From Acinetobacter bohemicus ANC 3994 (GTDB lineage: Bacteria > Pseudomonadota > Gammaproteobacteria > Pseudomonadales > Moraxellaceae), in assembly GCF_000367925.1 (NCBI RefSeq), contig NZ_KB849176.1, positions 1 through 64,000 of the forward strand: a DNA stretch of 64,000 nucleotides, read 5' to 3'. How positions within the stretch are numbered: position 1 is the stretch's first letter; every line of letters starts with the position of its first letter. Positions 30,150 through 38,157 of the stretch are shown here, piece by piece. Made by a program: the position numbers and the translations under genes. The notes beneath the pieces are model-generated. The model did not search any database and had not been told where the DNA came from. It saw only the letters and a program-made list of their open reading frames with translations.

Positions 30150-30836
30150 ATGTCCAAGCCCTATTTAATTGCACCATCAATTTTATCTGCTGATTTTGCT
30201 CGCTTAGGTGAAGAAGTCGACAATGTCCTTCTTGCAGGTGCAGATGTTGTGCATTTTGATGTGATGGATAACCATTATGTACCGAATCTGACTTTTGGTG
30301 CAGGTATCTGTAAGGCATTGAAAAAATATGGTATTCAAGCACCAATTGATGTGCATCTTATGGTTTCACCGGTCGATCGCATGATTGGTGATTTTCTGGA
30401 TGCGGGTGCAGACATTATCACTTTCCACCCAGAAGCAACCCACCATATTGACCGCTCTTTGCAGTTGATTAAAGCAGGTGGTGCAAAAGCAGGTTTGGTT
30501 TTTAATCCTGCGACACCATTGCACTATCTTGATTATGTTTTGGATAAAGTCGATCAAGTGTTATTGATGAGCGTAAACCCTGGCTTTGGTGGTCAAAAAT
30601 TCATTCCAATGACTTTAGATAAACTTCGTCAAGCACGTAAAATGATCGATGCCTCAGGTCGCGATATTCGCCTTGAAGTCGATGGTGGTGTTACACCTGC
30701 AAATATCCGTGAAATTGCAGAAGCCGGTGCTGATATGTTTGTTGCAGGTTCAGCTATTTTTGGTCAACCTGATTATAAAGTTGTGATTGATGAAATGCGT
30801 TCTGAACTGGCAAAAGTGGGTGCTGTGAATATTTAA
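30150..30836 (+). CDS. rpe: Ribulose-phosphate 3-epimerase
   Basis: TIM-barrel enzyme (228 aa) that interconverts ribulose 5-phosphate and xylulose 5-phosphate in the pentose phosphate pathway. Visible motifs: APSILSADFARLGEE, HFDVMDNHYVPNLTFG with metal-binding His/Asp, DVHLMV, MSVNPGFGGQKFIP, and LEVDGGV. Full length. Confidence 0.97.
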   Translation: MSKPYLIAPSILSADFARLGEEVDNVLLAGADVVHFDVMDNHYVPNLTFGAGICKALKKYGIQAPIDVHLMVSPVDRMIGDFLDAGADIITFHPEATHHIDRSLQLIKAGGAKAGLVFNPATPLHYLDYVLDKVDQVLLMSVNPGFGGQKFIPMTLDKLRQARKMIDASGRDIRLEVDGGVTPANIREIAEAGADMFVAGSAIFGQPDYKVVIDEMRSELAKVGAVNI

Positions 30837-30862
30837 TGAGTTGCGATAAATTGCAGCCATAC

Positions 30863-30922
30863 TGTTGATAGTATTGTGGATAAATGTATGGATATCTATG
30901 TAGATAACTATATGGATAACTT
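30863..30922 (+). repeat. Five degenerate 12-bp tandem repeats
   Basis: Five consecutive 12-mers of the form TRTDGATANNNN: TGTTGATAGTAT, TGTGGATAAATG, TATGGATATCTA, TGTAGATAACTA, TATGGATAACTT. The phase is exact. It begins 27 nt after the rpe stop. Confidence 0.75.
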
Positions 30923-30979
30923 GCTTATTTTATAACCGATTAGCGATCAATAGGTTAATAATTAGACATTAAATGTATA

Positions 30980-31006
30980 AAAAGGACTCAATTGGGTCCT
31001 TTTTTA
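30980..31006 (+). terminator. Probable rpe terminator
   Basis: AAAGGAC pairs with GTCCTTT around a CAATTG-containing loop, followed by Ts. It lies about 145 nt after rpe. Confidence 0.75.
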
Positions 31007-31225
31007 CGTTGTTAAAGTACTGCTGGATATGATTGTTTATTAATCTTTACTTGGGAATAAGGCTGTTTAAAAAATAACTTTATGGTTTTAATGTGCATCA
31101 AATAGAGTGTGATGTATTATTGAGTGTAAATTTAAAAAATTGTGTATCACGGTATTGTTGGTTATGCTGTGATATAGAACTGGACAATCTCTGAATATTG
31201 ATCTTTGGCTTAAAAGGAAGCATCT

Positions 31226-31681
31226 GTGCTGACTCAATTACGCAAACAGGCTTGGTTTGTGTTCCTGATGACTTTTGTGATCGGGTGGAGTAGTGCTGTC
31301 TTGGCTTCAGTCAAACCTATGCATCAGCAAATGATGACTGAGTTGAGTGTTCAACAGAGTCACAGCGCAGAAATGTTGGCAATGTCGAATTGTCATGAGG
31401 CACAGACTTCACCAGCATCGGTAAAACACGATTCTTCATCGCATGTTCAAATACAGGTTGATCAAGATTGTCATCCTTCAATCAAGGATCAAATGCAGCA
31501 TGCAAGTTGTAATGATTGCGCGCAGTTGCATTGTCAGAGTTTAAGTACTTGGTTAGATCTACAAACGGTAAAATTATTCCGTGCAGAAGAAATCCAACAG
31601 CGACAACAACTCAATTTTGATTATTTGGCCCAGCATTTAAACGGTTTCTGGCAGCAAATTTTACGTCCTCCTAAAGCTTAA
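31226..31681 (+). CDS. CopL-like His/Cys/Met-rich exported protein
   Basis: A 151-aa protein with an N-terminal hydrophobic segment (residues 8-28, probably a signal peptide) and a body rich in His, Met and Cys (SNCHEAQ, DCHPS, HASCNDCAQLHCQ). It is the first gene before copA, 45 nt upstream, in the place of CopL-type metal-binding regulatory proteins of other copper operons. The match to CopL is by position and composition only. GTG start with AAGGAAG about 6 nt upstream. Confidence 0.6.
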   Translation: MLTQLRKQAWFVFLMTFVIGWSSAVLASVKPMHQQMMTELSVQQSHSAEMLAMSNCHEAQTSPASVKHDSSSHVQIQVDQDCHPSIKDQMQHASCNDCAQLHCQSLSTWLDLQTVKLFRAEEIQQRQQLNFDYLAQHLNGFWQQILRPPKA

Positions 31682-31726
31682 TCTCGATTTAAAAAACATT
31701 TTCATTTTTAAATTACAGGTTAAGTC

Positions 31727-33646
31727 ATGTCTATTCAATTAAGTCAAAGCCTCCTTGTCGGTGTCTGTCTATTTTCATCATCTTGGGTATATGCCGCAGT
31801 TAAAGAATATCATCTGAATATTGATGAACAGATGGTCAATATTACAGGCAAGCCATTAAAGCGTATTACCGTGAATGGTCAATTTCCTGCCCCCTTGTTA
31901 GAGTTTGAAGAAGGCGATGAAGCCGTTATTCATGTGCATAACAAGCTAAAAAATCAAGATTCTTCTATTCACTGGCACGGTTTATTACTGCCCGGTTTAA
32001 TGGATGGTGTACCCGGTTTTAACCAATTTAAAGGGATCAAGCCGCAAAGCGATTTTACCTATCGTTTTAAAGTGCGTCAGAACGGCACTTATTGGTATCA
32101 CGCCCATTCAAAAGGACAGGAACAGGATGGTCTGTATGGTACTTTGGTGATTTATCCGAAAGATAAAAAGCCCGTTGCAACACATGAACAAACTGATCGT
32201 GATTATGTGGTGATGCTGTCCGATTTTCATGAATCGAGCAGCGATCAGATTATGAAAAATCTGAAAAAATCAGCAGAGTACTATCAAAACGAGCGCGAAA
32301 CCGTAGCCGATGTTTTAAAGCAGGTGAAACGCGATGGTTTAAAAAGCACATGGCAGGATCGTTCCATGTGGAATCAAATGCGTATGTTGAAAACGGATTT
32401 GTCTGATGTGACCGGCTATACCTTTCTAATGAACGGTAAAACACCTGAACAAAACTGGACAGGTCTGTTTAAATCGAATGAAAAAGTTCGACTGCGTTTT
32501 GTGAATGCTTCCGCGATGTCATTTTATGATGTCACTATTCCAAATTTAAAAATGACCGTGGTGAGTGCCGATGGCCAGCCGGTTAAACCCGTTGTGGTTG
32601 ATGAGTTTCGTATAGGAACTGCGGAAACTTATGATGTTGTGGTGGAGCCAAAGGCCGATCATTATCAAATTGAAGCAGAGTCGATTGACCGCAGTGGATT
32701 TGCAATTGGCACATTACAGAATGAAGAAAGCGCACTGACACATGCGATTCATCTGCCCAAGGCACGTCCACGTGCCTTACTAACGATGGAAGATATGGGC
32801 CATGGTTCTTCGGGTGATCATGGCAAGATGGATCATAGCCAAATGAATCAAGAAAAAATGGATCACTCCATGATGAAACATGATTCTGCGCTAATGGATC
32901 ATTCGAAAATGGACCATAGTCAGATGAATCATGAAAAAACGGATCATTCCATGATGAAACATGAGCCTGCGCTAATGGATCATACGAAAATGAACTATGC
33001 CGAAGTTACTGATCACTCACAACACCAAGCCAAGTCTGATTCTAAGCCACAGCAGCAGATGGATCATTCAGCACATGCAGCAGCGAAACCAACAGTGGAT
33101 GATCAGGGACAACCAGTCTATGGCTGGGCCAATGCTTCCACACCCGCAGGTCATAAAGCACTGCAATACAGTGACTTAAAATCTTTAACTCCGCAAAAAG
33201 ATACCCGTCCAGCAGAACGAGAACTTGAGGTTCGTTTGGGTGGCACGATGGAGCGTTATATTTGGACCATCAATGGTAAGAAATTCACTGAAGTAGAACC
33301 TTTGCAGGTGAAATATGGTGAACGCATCCGTTTGAAATTTATCAATGACAGTATGATGGCGCATCCGATGCATTTACATGGCATGTTTATGCAGTTGGAA
33401 AATGGGCAAAGTAGCAGTGATATGCCGAACAAACATACCCTGATTGTGCCACCGGGTAAAACCGTGACTGCGTTGTTAACCGCGGATGAGCTAGGCGAGT
33501 GGGCAATCCATTGTCATCTGCTTTACCACATGTCATCAGGCATGATGAGCAAAATGATTGTGGCGAATGTAGATGGAAATCAAGCAGCAACGACACCTTC
33601 TAGCCCAAGTCCAGCACAGCAAGGAGACACACATGCGCAGCATTAA
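31727..33646 (+). CDS. copA: Copper-resistance multicopper oxidase CopA
   Basis: Periplasmic multicopper oxidase (639 aa) that oxidises or sequesters Cu(I). Copper-binding motifs are present in the right order: HWHGLL, YWYHAHS near the N-terminus, and HPMHLHGMF and HCHLLYHMSSGM at the C-terminus. The signal peptide (residues 1-23) lacks the twin arginine usual for CopA, so Sec export is likely. Residues about 356-450 form a Met/His-rich insert (MDHSQM, MDHSMMKH) containing a perfect-phase 27-residue tandem duplication. It overlaps copB by 14 nt. Confidence 0.95.
   Translation: MSIQLSQSLLVGVCLFSSSWVYAAVKEYHLNIDEQMVNITGKPLKRITVNGQFPAPLLEFEEGDEAVIHVHNKLKNQDSSIHWHGLLLPGLMDGVPGFNQFKGIKPQSDFTYRFKVRQNGTYWYHAHSKGQEQDGLYGTLVIYPKDKKPVATHEQTDRDYVVMLSDFHESSSDQIMKNLKKSAEYYQNERETVADVLKQVKRDGLKSTWQDRSMWNQMRMLKTDLSDVTGYTFLMNGKTPEQNWTGLFKSNEKVRLRFVNASAMSFYDVTIPNLKMTVVSADGQPVKPVVVDEFRIGTAETYDVVVEPKADHYQIEAESIDRSGFAIGTLQNEESALTHAIHLPKARPRALLTMEDMGHGSSGDHGKMDHSQMNQEKMDHSMMKHDSALMDHSKMDHSQMNHEKTDHSMMKHEPALMDHTKMNYAEVTDHSQHQAKSDSKPQQQMDHSAHAAAKPTVDDQGQPVYGWANASTPAGHKALQYSDLKSLTPQKDTRPAERELEVRLGGTMERYIWTINGKKFTEVEPLQVKYGERIRLKFINDSMMAHPMHLHGMFMQLENGQSSSDMPNKHTLIVPPGKTVTALLTADELGEWAIHCHLLYHMSSGMMSKMIVANVDGNQAATTPSSPSPAQQGDTHAQH
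32828..32989 (+). repeat. 81-bp tandem duplication within copA
   Basis: Two adjacent 81-bp copies (32828-32908 and 32909-32989), both in frame, encode two 27-residue units starting MDHSQMN and ending ALMDHSK or ALMDHTK. Copies differ at several bases, so the duplication is not very recent. Confidence 0.9.
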
Positions 33647-34589
33647 TTTATTTGCGATGAGCACACTGAGTGCATCATTACTGGTGTTGAGCGGACAGAG
33701 TTTTGCTCACGAAGACCATCATTCCATGTCGATGTCTGAACCGCAGACTCAGCCCGTAGAAGACATCCCGATGGATCATTCGCAGCATCAAAAAATGTCC
33801 ACAGCACCTCAAGTTGTTGTTGAGGAAAAATCAGTGCAACCTGTCCAACAGGTGCATTCAAATTTAGATGATTTGGATCAGGATCATAAATTGGATCATC
33901 AGTTCGATCATAAAGTTGATCATGCAGCGCATTTAAAAGAACACGGTGGACAGATTTATCAACAGACAACACTGGAAAGTAAATGGTTGCGTAATGACAA
34001 TGCTCAGGGGGCTTTAAAGTCAAAACTTGAGACCCGAATCGGGACGGATGAAAATAAAATTTTTATCAAAGTGCATGCCGATAAAGCCGAATCACAGCAA
34101 ACTGAATATGATGCCAAACTGTTGTATAGCCGAAATGTTGCTGATTTTTGGGATGTACAGGCAGGTATCCGTTATCGACTTGATCCAAATCGTGAAATTG
34201 ATCAAGATCAAGTCGATGCCGTATTGGGTCTTCATGGCATGGTAGCGTATTTTTTTGAAACCGATGCTTATGTATATATTGGGCAAGACCGTCAAGTTTC
34301 GTTTAATTTAGAAACTGAACGTGATCTGTTGCTCACGCAAAAACTGATTATTCAGCCTTATTTGGATATGAATATCGTGTTGAGTGATGATTCCAATTAT
34401 GCCAAAAAGACCGGTTTAAACTCAGTACAGCTGGGTTTGGAAACACGTTATGAAATCAATAAAAAGGTCATGCCTTTTATGGATGTGGCATATGGGTATA
34501 ACAAAGGCGTTCAAGAAACGGCTTGGCAGAAATCATCGTCTTCTGAAAATGCATGGGTCTATGGTGCAGGGATTCGTTTTAAATTTTAG
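33633..34589 (+). CDS. copB: Outer-membrane copper-resistance protein CopB
   Basis: Outer-membrane protein (318 aa) that works with CopA. Signal peptide ends around QSFA. The N-terminal third is a His/Met/Asp-rich metal-binding stretch (HEDHHSMSM, MDHSQHQKM, DHKLDHQFDHKVDHAAH). The rest is the CopB barrel domain (YDAKLLYSRNVADFWDVQAGIRYR, ending in GAGIRFKF). ATG 33633 has AAGGAG at good distance within the copA 3' end; the frame opens earlier, at 33573, without one. Followed by a terminator. Confidence 0.94.
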   Translation: MRSINLFAMSTLSASLLVLSGQSFAHEDHHSMSMSEPQTQPVEDIPMDHSQHQKMSTAPQVVVEEKSVQPVQQVHSNLDDLDQDHKLDHQFDHKVDHAAHLKEHGGQIYQQTTLESKWLRNDNAQGALKSKLETRIGTDENKIFIKVHADKAESQQTEYDAKLLYSRNVADFWDVQAGIRYRLDPNREIDQDQVDAVLGLHGMVAYFFETDAYVYIGQDRQVSFNLETERDLLLTQKLIIQPYLDMNIVLSDDSNYAKKTGLNSVQLGLETRYEINKKVMPFMDVAYGYNKGVQETAWQKSSSSENAWVYGAGIRFKF

Positions 34590-34608
34590 ATAAGTTTTTG
34601 GGATCAAG

Positions 34609-34642
34609 AAAATACGATTGGTCAATGCCAGTCGTATTTTTT
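34609..34642 (+). terminator. Terminator after copB
   Basis: AATACGATTGG pairs with CCAGTCGTATT (one G-T pair) over a 6-nt loop, followed by Ts. Confidence 0.85.
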
Positions 34643-34700
34643 AACATAAGCAGTTAAGTCAAAAGATGTAAAAATTGTCCCAATTTAAACTCATCATTTA

Positions 34701-34706
34701 TATAAT
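34701..34706 (+). promoter_or_regulatory. -10 element before riboswitch
   Basis: A perfect TATAAT lies 11 nt before the first riboswitch stem, the expected place for a promoter of this short leader. TTGTCC at 34675-34680 may be the -35, but the spacing (20 bp) is long. Confidence 0.5.
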
Positions 34707-34716
34707 GATCCATTGT

Positions 34717-34782
34717 AGGAGGAACGACCTCCCTTGGCATCTTTTTTATTTAGCCAAGACAATTCGTCAGGACGACCTGACT
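34717..34782 (+). ncRNA. Guanidine-II riboswitch (mini-ykkC)
   Basis: Two short hairpins with ACGR loops, the defining feature of the class: GGAGG-AACGA-CCTCC (34718-34732) and GTCAGG-ACGA-CCTGAC (34766-34781). Both stems are perfect. The linker can itself pair (CTTGGC 34733-34738 with GCCAAG 34753-34758), bringing the hairpins together. Guanidine-II RNAs bind two guanidinium ions, one per loop, and turn on export genes, usually by freeing the ribosome site; here GGAG (34793-34796) lies 11 nt after the second hairpin. The downstream gene is the expected exporter. Confidence 0.93.
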
Positions 34783-34806
34783 CTAATGAACTGGAGCATA
34801 GTCGTC

Positions 34807-35124
34807 ATGGCTTGGATTTTACTGATATTCGCGGGACTTTTTGAAATTGTGTGGGCCTATGCCATGAAACTTTCGGAAGGTTTCACACGTCTCACACCCA
34901 GTATTATTACCATCGTTTTTATGATTTTGAGTTTTGCTTTGCTGGCTTATGCAATGCGGACTTTACCGCTCGGCACTGCATACACTATTTGGACAGGCAT
35001 TGGTGCAGTCGGTTCATTTCTGGTCGGAATTTTTATTTTGGGTGAGCCTGCATCTGCCATGCGTATGTTAGCTGCTGTTTTGATTATTGCTGGATTAGTG
35101 TTGATGAAACTGTCATCATCATAA
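34807..35124 (+). CDS. gdx: Guanidinium exporter Gdx (SugE-type SMR)
   Basis: A 105-aa small multidrug-resistance family protein with four membrane segments. The N-terminus MAWILLIFAGLFEIVWAYAMK has the conserved Glu of the transport site, and the body carries GTAYTIWTGIGAVGSF. SugE-type SMR proteins with a guanidine riboswitch are guanidinium/proton antiporters. The frame opens at 34675, but that would translate the riboswitch; ATG 34807 with GGAG 10 nt upstream is the start. Also known as sugE. Confidence 0.93.
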   Translation: MAWILLIFAGLFEIVWAYAMKLSEGFTRLTPSIITIVFMILSFALLAYAMRTLPLGTAYTIWTGIGAVGSFLVGIFILGEPASAMRMLAAVLIIAGLVLMKLSSS

Positions 35125-35159
35125 AATCTGGATCATTTATTTCGCCGTAGGAGAAGACA

Positions 35160-35639
35160 ATGAAACTCGCTTTTATGGAAATGCCTTCTCCAGTCGGTAT
35201 TTTAAAATTAGTGGCAACAGAAAACGCCTTGGTTGCCGTGCTTTGGGAAAATGAAAATCCAAAACGTGTCCGCCTAGCAGAATTGATCGAACAAGTGAAT
35301 CATCCTATTTTGTTAGAAACACAAAAGCAATTGCGTGAATATTTTGCTGGAACAAGGCAGCAATTTGATTTGCCTTTAGATTTTGAAGGGACTGTGTTTC
35401 AAAAGAAAGTGTGGCAAGCTTTACTGGGTATTCCTTTTGGTGAAACTCGAAGTTATCGTGATATTGCTGAGCAAGTGGGAAATATTAAAGCGGTACGTGC
35501 TGTGGGTGCAGCCAACGGAAAAAATCCAATTTCAATTATTGCACCGTGCCATCGTGTGGTGGGGGTAAATGGAAAATTGGTCGGCTTTGCCGGTGGTTTA
35601 AATAACAAAGAAATTTTACTTGGTTTAGAAAAACAATAA
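35160..35639 (+). CDS. ogt: Methylated-DNA-protein cysteine methyltransferase
   Basis: Suicide DNA-repair protein (159 aa) that takes the methyl group from O6-methylguanine. The acceptor Cys130 is in IAPCHRVVG, preceded by SYRDIAEQVG and AVRAVGAANGKNPI. The length is that of Ogt without the Ada regulatory domain. It follows gdx by 35 nt with GGAG upstream and may be partly co-transcribed. Confidence 0.93.
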   Translation: MKLAFMEMPSPVGILKLVATENALVAVLWENENPKRVRLAELIEQVNHPILLETQKQLREYFAGTRQQFDLPLDFEGTVFQKKVWQALLGIPFGETRSYRDIAEQVGNIKAVRAVGAANGKNPISIIAPCHRVVGVNGKLVGFAGGLNNKEILLGLEKQ

Positions 35640-35686
35640 TTTAAACAAAATGTTATGCTTCTGTATAAAAGTTAATAAGCTATAAA

Positions 35687-36340
35687 ATGATGGAAACAAT
35701 ATTCGGTCAGTTATTTTCAACCTTTTGGTGGATAATTCTTATTACTGTTGGGCTAGGTATTTTCAAAGCCTTCAAGCCTGTTTTGAAAGGAAAATTTGGC
35801 GAGTTTGCTGTAAGCATCCATGCAAAGAAATACTTAACCGAAGATTATATTTTGCTCAACAATTGTACTTTGCCCGATGAACAATCCGGAACTACACAAA
35901 TTGATCATATTTTACTGAGTCCGTATGGTATTTTTATTATCGAAACCAAGAATTATAAAGGCTGGATTTTTGGTGGTGAACGTCAGAAAATGTGGACACA
36001 AAAAATCTTTAAAAACAGTTATAAATTTCAAAACCCACTGCATCAAAACTATAAACATCAAAAGGTTTTAGAAGTGGTGCTGAGTGATATGGTTGCCGCT
36101 GAATATTTACATTCTGTGATTGTCTTTATGCCCGATTGCGAATTTAAAACAGCCATGCCTGTGAATGTGTTTAGAGGAAAGACGTGGACTGAATATGTCA
36201 AAGGTTTTAAAGATGAGGTGATTCCAGCAATGAAATTGAAACGGATTCAGCTGCGGATTGAAAAAGAAATTTTGGAAAAATCTTGGAAAACCGACCGCTT
36301 ACATGTCGCTAATCTGCAACAACGCAACGGAAAAAATTGA
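35687..36340 (+). CDS. NERD domain membrane protein
   Basis: A 217-aa protein with one N-terminal membrane segment (residues about 8-30) followed by a nuclease-related (NERD) domain: KFGEFAV, the TTQIDHILLSPYGIFIIETKNYKGWIFG core with the catalytic-like Asp and Glu-x-Lys, then QNPLHQN. NERD proteins are thought to act on DNA, but the role of membrane-anchored ones is not clear. Starts ATGATG; the first ATG is used. Confidence 0.82.
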   Translation: MMETIFGQLFSTFWWIILITVGLGIFKAFKPVLKGKFGEFAVSIHAKKYLTEDYILLNNCTLPDEQSGTTQIDHILLSPYGIFIIETKNYKGWIFGGERQKMWTQKIFKNSYKFQNPLHQNYKHQKVLEVVLSDMVAAEYLHSVIVFMPDCEFKTAMPVNVFRGKTWTEYVKGFKDEVIPAMKLKRIQLRIEKEILEKSWKTDRLHVANLQQRNGKN

Positions 36341-36358
36341 TTGTTGAAGCATTCATCT

Positions 36359-36390
36359 AGCCTATTCTGAAATCTTTAAATAGGCTTTAA
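36359..36390. terminator. Weak terminator between NERD gene and dusC
   Basis: AGCCTATT pairs with AATAGGCT over about 12 nt; the following T-tract is short. It lies between convergent genes. Confidence 0.45.
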
Positions 36391-36411
36391 ATGATGGCGT
36401 CTAGGACTATG

Positions 36412-37350
36412 TTATTTAGTTGAAGTACTTTGAAGCTTGTTAATAATTTCATTTAGTTGCTTGATACGTTTGACTTCATTCCACAGTATTTTTGCTTCAG
36501 GATAATGCTTAGACATCATGCCAAGCCATTGTTTATAGCGTCCCACCATATTAATTTCTTTTTTATAGGGGCCGTGTAAGAAACGAATTTGTAGGGCTAA
36601 AAGTTCATCCCAAGTGATGAGCGGTTCATCTAAATTTTGGCGGATACATTGGGTTAAATCAGGGGTGGTGACTGCACCACGACCAATCATTAAATCTTCA
36701 CAACCTGACTCTAAACGGCATTGTTTGGCATCGCTATTGGTCCAAATTTCACCATTGGCAATCACATTAATTTTAAGTGCTTCACGAATCGGGCTTAATT
36801 GATCCCAAAATGCAGGGGGCGTATAACCTTCGGCTTTGGTCCGAGCATGTACGGTGACCCAAGCGGCACCTGCATCTTCAATGGCATGTGCATTTTCTAA
36901 AGTAAAGTTTCTGTCCATATAGCCTAAACGCATTTTTGCAGAGACTGGAATATGGCTAGGGATAGCATCCCGAACGGCTTTGACCAGTTGATGCACCACT
37001 TCAGGCTCATCTAACAGCACGGAACCACCGCGGTGGCGGTTGACTGTTTTGGCAGGGCAACCAAAGTTCATGTCGATGGCAGGTGCGCCAAGTGCGACAG
37101 CACGGACTGCATTGGCTGCCAGCATTTCAGGATCATTACCTAAAAATTGTACATGTACGGGAGTGCCTGCTGCAGTTTTACCTTCAGTCAATAATTCAGG
37201 ACAATAACTATGATAAACATGGTCTGGTAAGACCGAATTGGTGACACGAATAAACTCAGTGACACACCAGTCAAAGCTGCCGATATGCGTTAGTACATCA
37301 CGCATAATAGGATCGGTTAAGCCTTCCATGGGTGCAAGAATGAGTTTCAC
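36412..37350 (-). CDS. dusC: tRNA-dihydrouridine(16) synthase DusC
   Basis: FMN enzyme (312 aa) that reduces U16 in the tRNA D-loop. TIM-barrel landmarks: LILAPMEGLTDPIMRD, the catalytic DMNFGCPAKTVNRHRGGSVLL with Cys, VSAKMRLGY, VHARTKAEGY and IANGEI. The C-terminal helical domain matches the DusC group. GTG 37350 (giving MKLILAPMEG) has GGTGA upstream and fits family length; a TTG 18 nt earlier is the longest frame. Confidence 0.92.
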   Translation of the reverse strand: MKLILAPMEGLTDPIMRDVLTHIGSFDWCVTEFIRVTNSVLPDHVYHSYCPELLTEGKTAAGTPVHVQFLGNDPEMLAANAVRAVALGAPAIDMNFGCPAKTVNRHRGGSVLLDEPEVVHQLVKAVRDAIPSHIPVSAKMRLGYMDRNFTLENAHAIEDAGAAWVTVHARTKAEGYTPPAFWDQLSPIREALKINVIANGEIWTNSDAKQCRLESGCEDLMIGRGAVTTPDLTQCIRQNLDEPLITWDELLALQIRFLHGPYKKEINMVGRYKQWLGMMSKHYPEAKILWNEVKRIKQLNEIINKLQSTSTK

Positions 37351-37589
37351 AGCGGTGTCACCAGTCAAATTGAAAAACGGTGTTATACGTTTTTTTAGTG
37401 GGGATGTCTAGAAAAAGGTCTTTGAAATATTATAGAGTGGTAGGGGCTTGAGTACTTATATTTCGTATAAGAGTTTTATGCTAAATAAAGTAGATGTCTT
37501 AGAATCAATATTTACTTTTTATATTTTTTGTATATAAATAAACTACAGATAAAACATTAAAATTTATTGAATATTTTGGGGAAATAAAA

Positions 37590-37961
37590 ATGCATGAACA
37601 TAAAGTCTACATCTATGTTTTAGACCAGCAATATCATCCAAAACAAGAACAAAAAGATAAAGCCGTATCTTTTTTTGAGCTAATCGTACCAGAAGCAGAA
37701 CATTTTCCTTGTGGTTGGGATAATGCTTCTATCACACTTGAGAATGGTTCAAATGTTGAAAGTCCTTTTGCATTAACTGCAGGCTTTTTATCTGGCTCTA
37801 ATAAATATTGGCTAATTGATGAAGATGAAAGTGCAGAAGATGCTGATGAAGATGATTATGATGAATTAGATTTTGGAACTGAACTCAGACCTAAGGTAAT
37901 GGAAGAATTAGAAAATATTTTAGGAGCAAAGCTAGCTTTAACTTGGGAATGGAATGATTAA
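37590..37961 (+). CDS. Hypothetical acidic protein
   Basis: A 123-aa soluble protein that I do not recognise. It has a good ribosome site (GGGGAAAT) and ends in a terminator, so it is likely real. A very acidic stretch (about residues 76-92, Asp/Glu in most positions) lies between a folded-looking N-terminal part with FFELIVPEAEHFPCGWDNA and a C-terminal helix. It stands alone between dusC and ypjD. Confidence 0.6.
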   Translation: MHEHKVYIYVLDQQYHPKQEQKDKAVSFFELIVPEAEHFPCGWDNASITLENGSNVESPFALTAGFLSGSNKYWLIDEDESAEDADEDDYDELDFGTELRPKVMEELENILGAKLALTWEWND

Positions 37962-38045
37962 TTAATTCTCATAAAATTAACATAATAGAGCTTATACGAA
38001 ATGCACTGCATAAGTTATTTGAAATCAATAAATTGTTGATAAACT

Positions 38046-38076
38046 AAAAAGCCCAGTTTATATAAACTGGGCTTTT
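38046..38076. terminator. Bidirectional terminator
   Basis: AAAAGCCCAGTTTA and TAAACTGGGCTTTT make a 14-bp stem with a 2-nt loop between convergent genes. Confidence 0.92.
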
Positions 38077-38157
38077 CTATTGAATGATCACGTTCCACGC
38101 ATGATATTTACGTCACGCTCCACATTTTTTAATCAGTAAAACGAAACAAAAAAGACT

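Larger units (their letters stand above)
30837..31225 (+). other. Gap between rpe and copper genes
   Basis: A 389-bp gap with no gene. It holds a 60-bp array of five degenerate 12-bp repeats (30863-30922), a terminator (30980-31006), and an AT-rich region upstream of the copper genes with an inverted TATCAC/GTGATA pair (31145-31150 and 31169-31174) close to a possible promoter. I could not assign a copper-responsive operator. Confidence 0.5.

Noticed and set aside
32828..32989. Direct repeats in copA considered as CRISPR or mobile element
   Set aside because: Only two adjacent in-frame copies with no spacers; it is a protein repeat.
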